NCBI GenBank assembly: GCA_937902925.1
Contig: CALFNN010000039.1
Coordinates: 1 to 64,000, forward strand
Length of the DNA stretch: 64,000 bases
Source of the DNA: an uncultured Opitutaceae bacterium
Lineage (GTDB): Bacteria > Verrucomicrobiota > Verrucomicrobiia > Opitutales > Opitutaceae
Direction of reading: 5' to 3'
Shown here: in pieces, positions 63,996 to 64,000 of the stretch
How positions within the stretch are numbered: the first letter of the stretch is position 1
Layout of the letters: each line of letters starts with the position of its first letter
Notes under the pieces: model-generated
Told to the model about the DNA's origin: nothing
What the model saw: the letters and a program-made list of their open reading frames with translations, nothing else
The model's database searches: none
Program-made: the position numbers and the translations under genes

Positions 63996-64000
63996 ACCCT

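Noticed and set aside
1-64000. CRISPR array, insertion sequence, prophage or rRNA operon
   Set aside because: No regular direct-repeat spacing, transposase, integrase, phage structural gene or rRNA segment was found.

Overview
The window reads as a piece of a high-GC bacterial chromosome, most likely from the Verrucomicrobiota and close to the Opitutaceae. This is a judgement from protein flavour and gene mix, not a computed placement. Pointers are the Er-VIT iron exporter, a DUF1080 protein, FmdB, an OleA/OleB pair, a MamK/MreB-like actin, a very long signal peptidase I and weak Shine-Dalgarno sites. I see no rRNA, CRISPR array, insertion sequence, prophage or integrase. The window is densely coded and no gene-free stretch exceeds 300 bases.

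Left part (1-11.5 kb): the N-terminus of ilvD diverges from scpB-pheA. A minus-strand block follows. It holds a MamK-like actin, a small helical protein, a tail-anchored membrane protein with an N-terminal coiled coil, and ribosomal proteins L27 and L21. Next come a PfkB sugar kinase with an MFS transporter, a 3-methyladenine glycosylase, a family 9 glycosyltransferase, a DUF3108 protein and a metallo-beta-lactamase-fold nuclease.

11.4-19.4 kb: a long minus-strand transcription unit runs DUF1302 outer-membrane protein, DUF1329 LolA-like protein, YCF48-like beta-propeller and RND/MMPL permease. This looks like a cross-envelope lipid or hydrophobe transport system. A PerM-type permease and a zinc-ribbon membrane protein follow. 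uvrA diverges from this unit.

22.6-36.6 kb: small secreted proteins, a Bax-type glucosaminidase, a histidine kinase with two receiver domains and a response regulator. A group of exported proteins follows: a frameshifted propeller protein, a DUF1080 protein, a large lipoprotein, a TonB-C-domain protein with a glycine-rich tail and an esterase. Then come an MbfA-type ferritin/VIT iron exporter, YebC, DNA polymerase IV, FmdB and an inositol-monophosphatase-family enzyme.

36.6-51.5 kb: a SulP-STAS-cNMP transporter, a two-domain polyphosphate:AMP phosphotransferase, a beta-CASP RNase, ApaG, purH, a site-2-type protease and an M20 peptidase. Further on are an OmpA/Pal lipoprotein, a NarL-type regulator directly behind tRNA-Lys, an ECF sigma/anti-sigma pair and the dapA-dapB-ruvA operon.

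51.5-64 kb: pilT with a proline-rich companion, then fabD-lepA-lepB, then malQ behind an AT-rich island. The last block is a minus-strand lipid-type operon in which a FAD oxidoreductase is followed by FabZ, FabI, OleA-like and OleB-like proteins. oleC and oleD are not in the window.

The least explained units are the actin cassette (2546-4719), the DUF1302/DUF1329/RND unit (12683-19427) and the FAD-FabZ-FabI-OleA-OleB operon (59348-63995).
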